Assembly: GCA_002687025.1 (NCBI GenBank)
Contig: NYZG01000391.1
Location: forward strand, 1 to 7,225
Length of the DNA stretch: 7,225 bases
From: Candidatus Poribacteria bacterium
GTDB taxonomy: Bacteria; Poribacteria; WGA-4E; GCA-2687025
Reading direction: 5' to 3'
Shown: one piece after another, positions 6,921 to 7,225 of the stretch
How positions within the stretch are numbered: position 1 is the first letter of the stretch
How the letters are laid out: each line of letters opens with the position of its first letter
Made by a program: the position numbers and the translations under genes
Notes under the pieces: generated by a model
What the model was told of the DNA's origin: nothing
Database searches by the model: none
The model's input: only the letters and a program-made list of their open reading frames with translations

Positions 6921-7225
6921 CGAGGTGTCTCCTTCTCTGCCACACATGCCGCCAGCGCGCGTGCGAGGGCGGCGCGATCCTCCGCGGGCCGGGCGGCGAG
7001 GCGTATGAAGTCCGGCAGTCCATACGAGGCGCAGTCGCGAACGAGAATCCGATGGCGGACAAGCAGTCGGCGATGTAGCGACCCCGCGTCCCCGACGCGC
7101 GCGAGGAGGAACACCGTCGACGAGGCGTGAGGAAGCAACCCCAGCCGCTCCAGGTCGTGATGCAGCGCTCGCCGGTCGTCAAGCAGCGCGCGGCGACTCT
7201 CCGAGACGAAGCCCGACAGGCGACA
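6914..7225 (-). CDS. cobD: CobD/CobC-type PLP-dependent enzyme, C-terminal 103 residues (5' part outside the window)
   Basis: The minus-strand frame is open from the right window edge (codon 7225-7223) to the TAG at 6916-6914, encoding 103 residues. LLPHASSTVFLLAR, LLVRHRILVRDCASYGLPDFIRLAAR and the following AEDRAAL match the C-terminal domain of HisC-like fold-type I PLP enzymes. The RDCASYGLP form is typical of CobD/CobC. Arg in FIRLAAR corresponds to the conserved substrate-carboxylate-binding arginine of the fold. CobD decarboxylates L-threonine O-3-phosphate to (R)-1-amino-2-propanol O-2-phosphate, the linker attached to cobyric acid by CbiB. The PLP-binding lysine lies outside the window, so activity cannot be confirmed. 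Position directly before cobQ, with a 7-bp overlap, strongly favours CobD over histidinol-phosphate aminotransferase. The TTG at 7138 within this frame is an internal Leu codon, not a start. Confidence 0.88.
   Translation of the reverse strand, partial: CRLSGFVSESRRALLDDRRALHHDLERLGLLPHASSTVFLLARVGDAGSLHRRLLVRHRILVRDCASYGLPDFIRLAARPAEDRAALARALAACVAEKETPRC
6929..6934 (-). promoter_or_regulatory. Ribosome binding site for cobQ inside the end of the cobD-like gene
   Basis: AAGGAG on the minus strand is followed by 8 nt and then TTG (6920-6918). The upstream gene's TAG lies at 6916-6914, one base past the TTG, so initiation and termination occur within 7 nt. This supports coupled translation and the TTG start over the ATG at 6947. 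Confidence 0.6.

Noticed and set aside
6604..7182. 192-residue minus-strand frame spanning the cobD/cobQ junction
   Set aside because: Shadow frame. The two other minus-strand frames carry the recognisable CobD C-terminus and the CobQ N-terminus.
1..7225. Cobalamin riboswitch, tRNA, CRISPR, insertion sequence
   Set aside because: None found by eye. The cobalamin operon begins beyond the right edge, so a riboswitch would not be expected inside the window.

Overview
The window is GC-rich bacterial DNA, densely coded, with Shine-Dalgarno-type ribosome binding sites and probable use of TTG as well as ATG starts. No taxonomic marker is present. From memory of the protein families, the two left-hand paralogs and the large protein beside them resemble uncharacterised proteins of uncultured, sugar-degrading lineages (Planctomycetota, Verrucomicrobiota, Poribacteria/Latescibacterota type). 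That placement is an inference and could not be tested here.

Left block, plus strand, 1-4628. Two tandem paralogs come first: the first is cut by the left window edge (1-1070) and the second is complete (1115-2281, 388 aa). They share long identical blocks (VDGVLLIGEHGDYP, NDKHLS, LAGSSLPVTWR, QCMVERR) and have no assigned function. After a 286-bp gap follows a 686-aa protein (2568-4628) with an all-helical N-terminal half and a beta-rich C-terminal half. This resembles the alpha/alpha-toroid plus beta-sandwich build of heparinase-like polysaccharide lyases, without a firm family match. It is visibly less GC-rich than the genes on either side. The three genes could form a carbohydrate-processing neighbourhood, but no transporter, sulfatase or regulator lies within the window to prove it.

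Convergent gap, 4629-4899. It holds two hairpin-forming inverted repeats that may end transcription, and no convincing gene.

Right block, minus strand, 7225 to 4900. Read in its own direction, it starts with the last 103 codons of a CobD/CobC-type PLP enzyme of cobalamin synthesis. This overlaps a complete cobyric acid synthase (cobQ/cbiP), followed by a small four-helix membrane protein of unknown function. CobQ amidates adenosylcobyrinic acid a,c-diamide to cobyric acid, and CobD supplies the aminopropanol phosphate then attached to it. The pair is thus the middle of a late cobalamin operon whose beginning, and any cobalamin riboswitch, lies beyond the right edge.

I found no tRNA, rRNA, CRISPR array, insertion sequence or phage gene. 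The most unusual content is the uncharacterised left block. The cobalamin genes are ordinary, apart from the TTG-start overlap.
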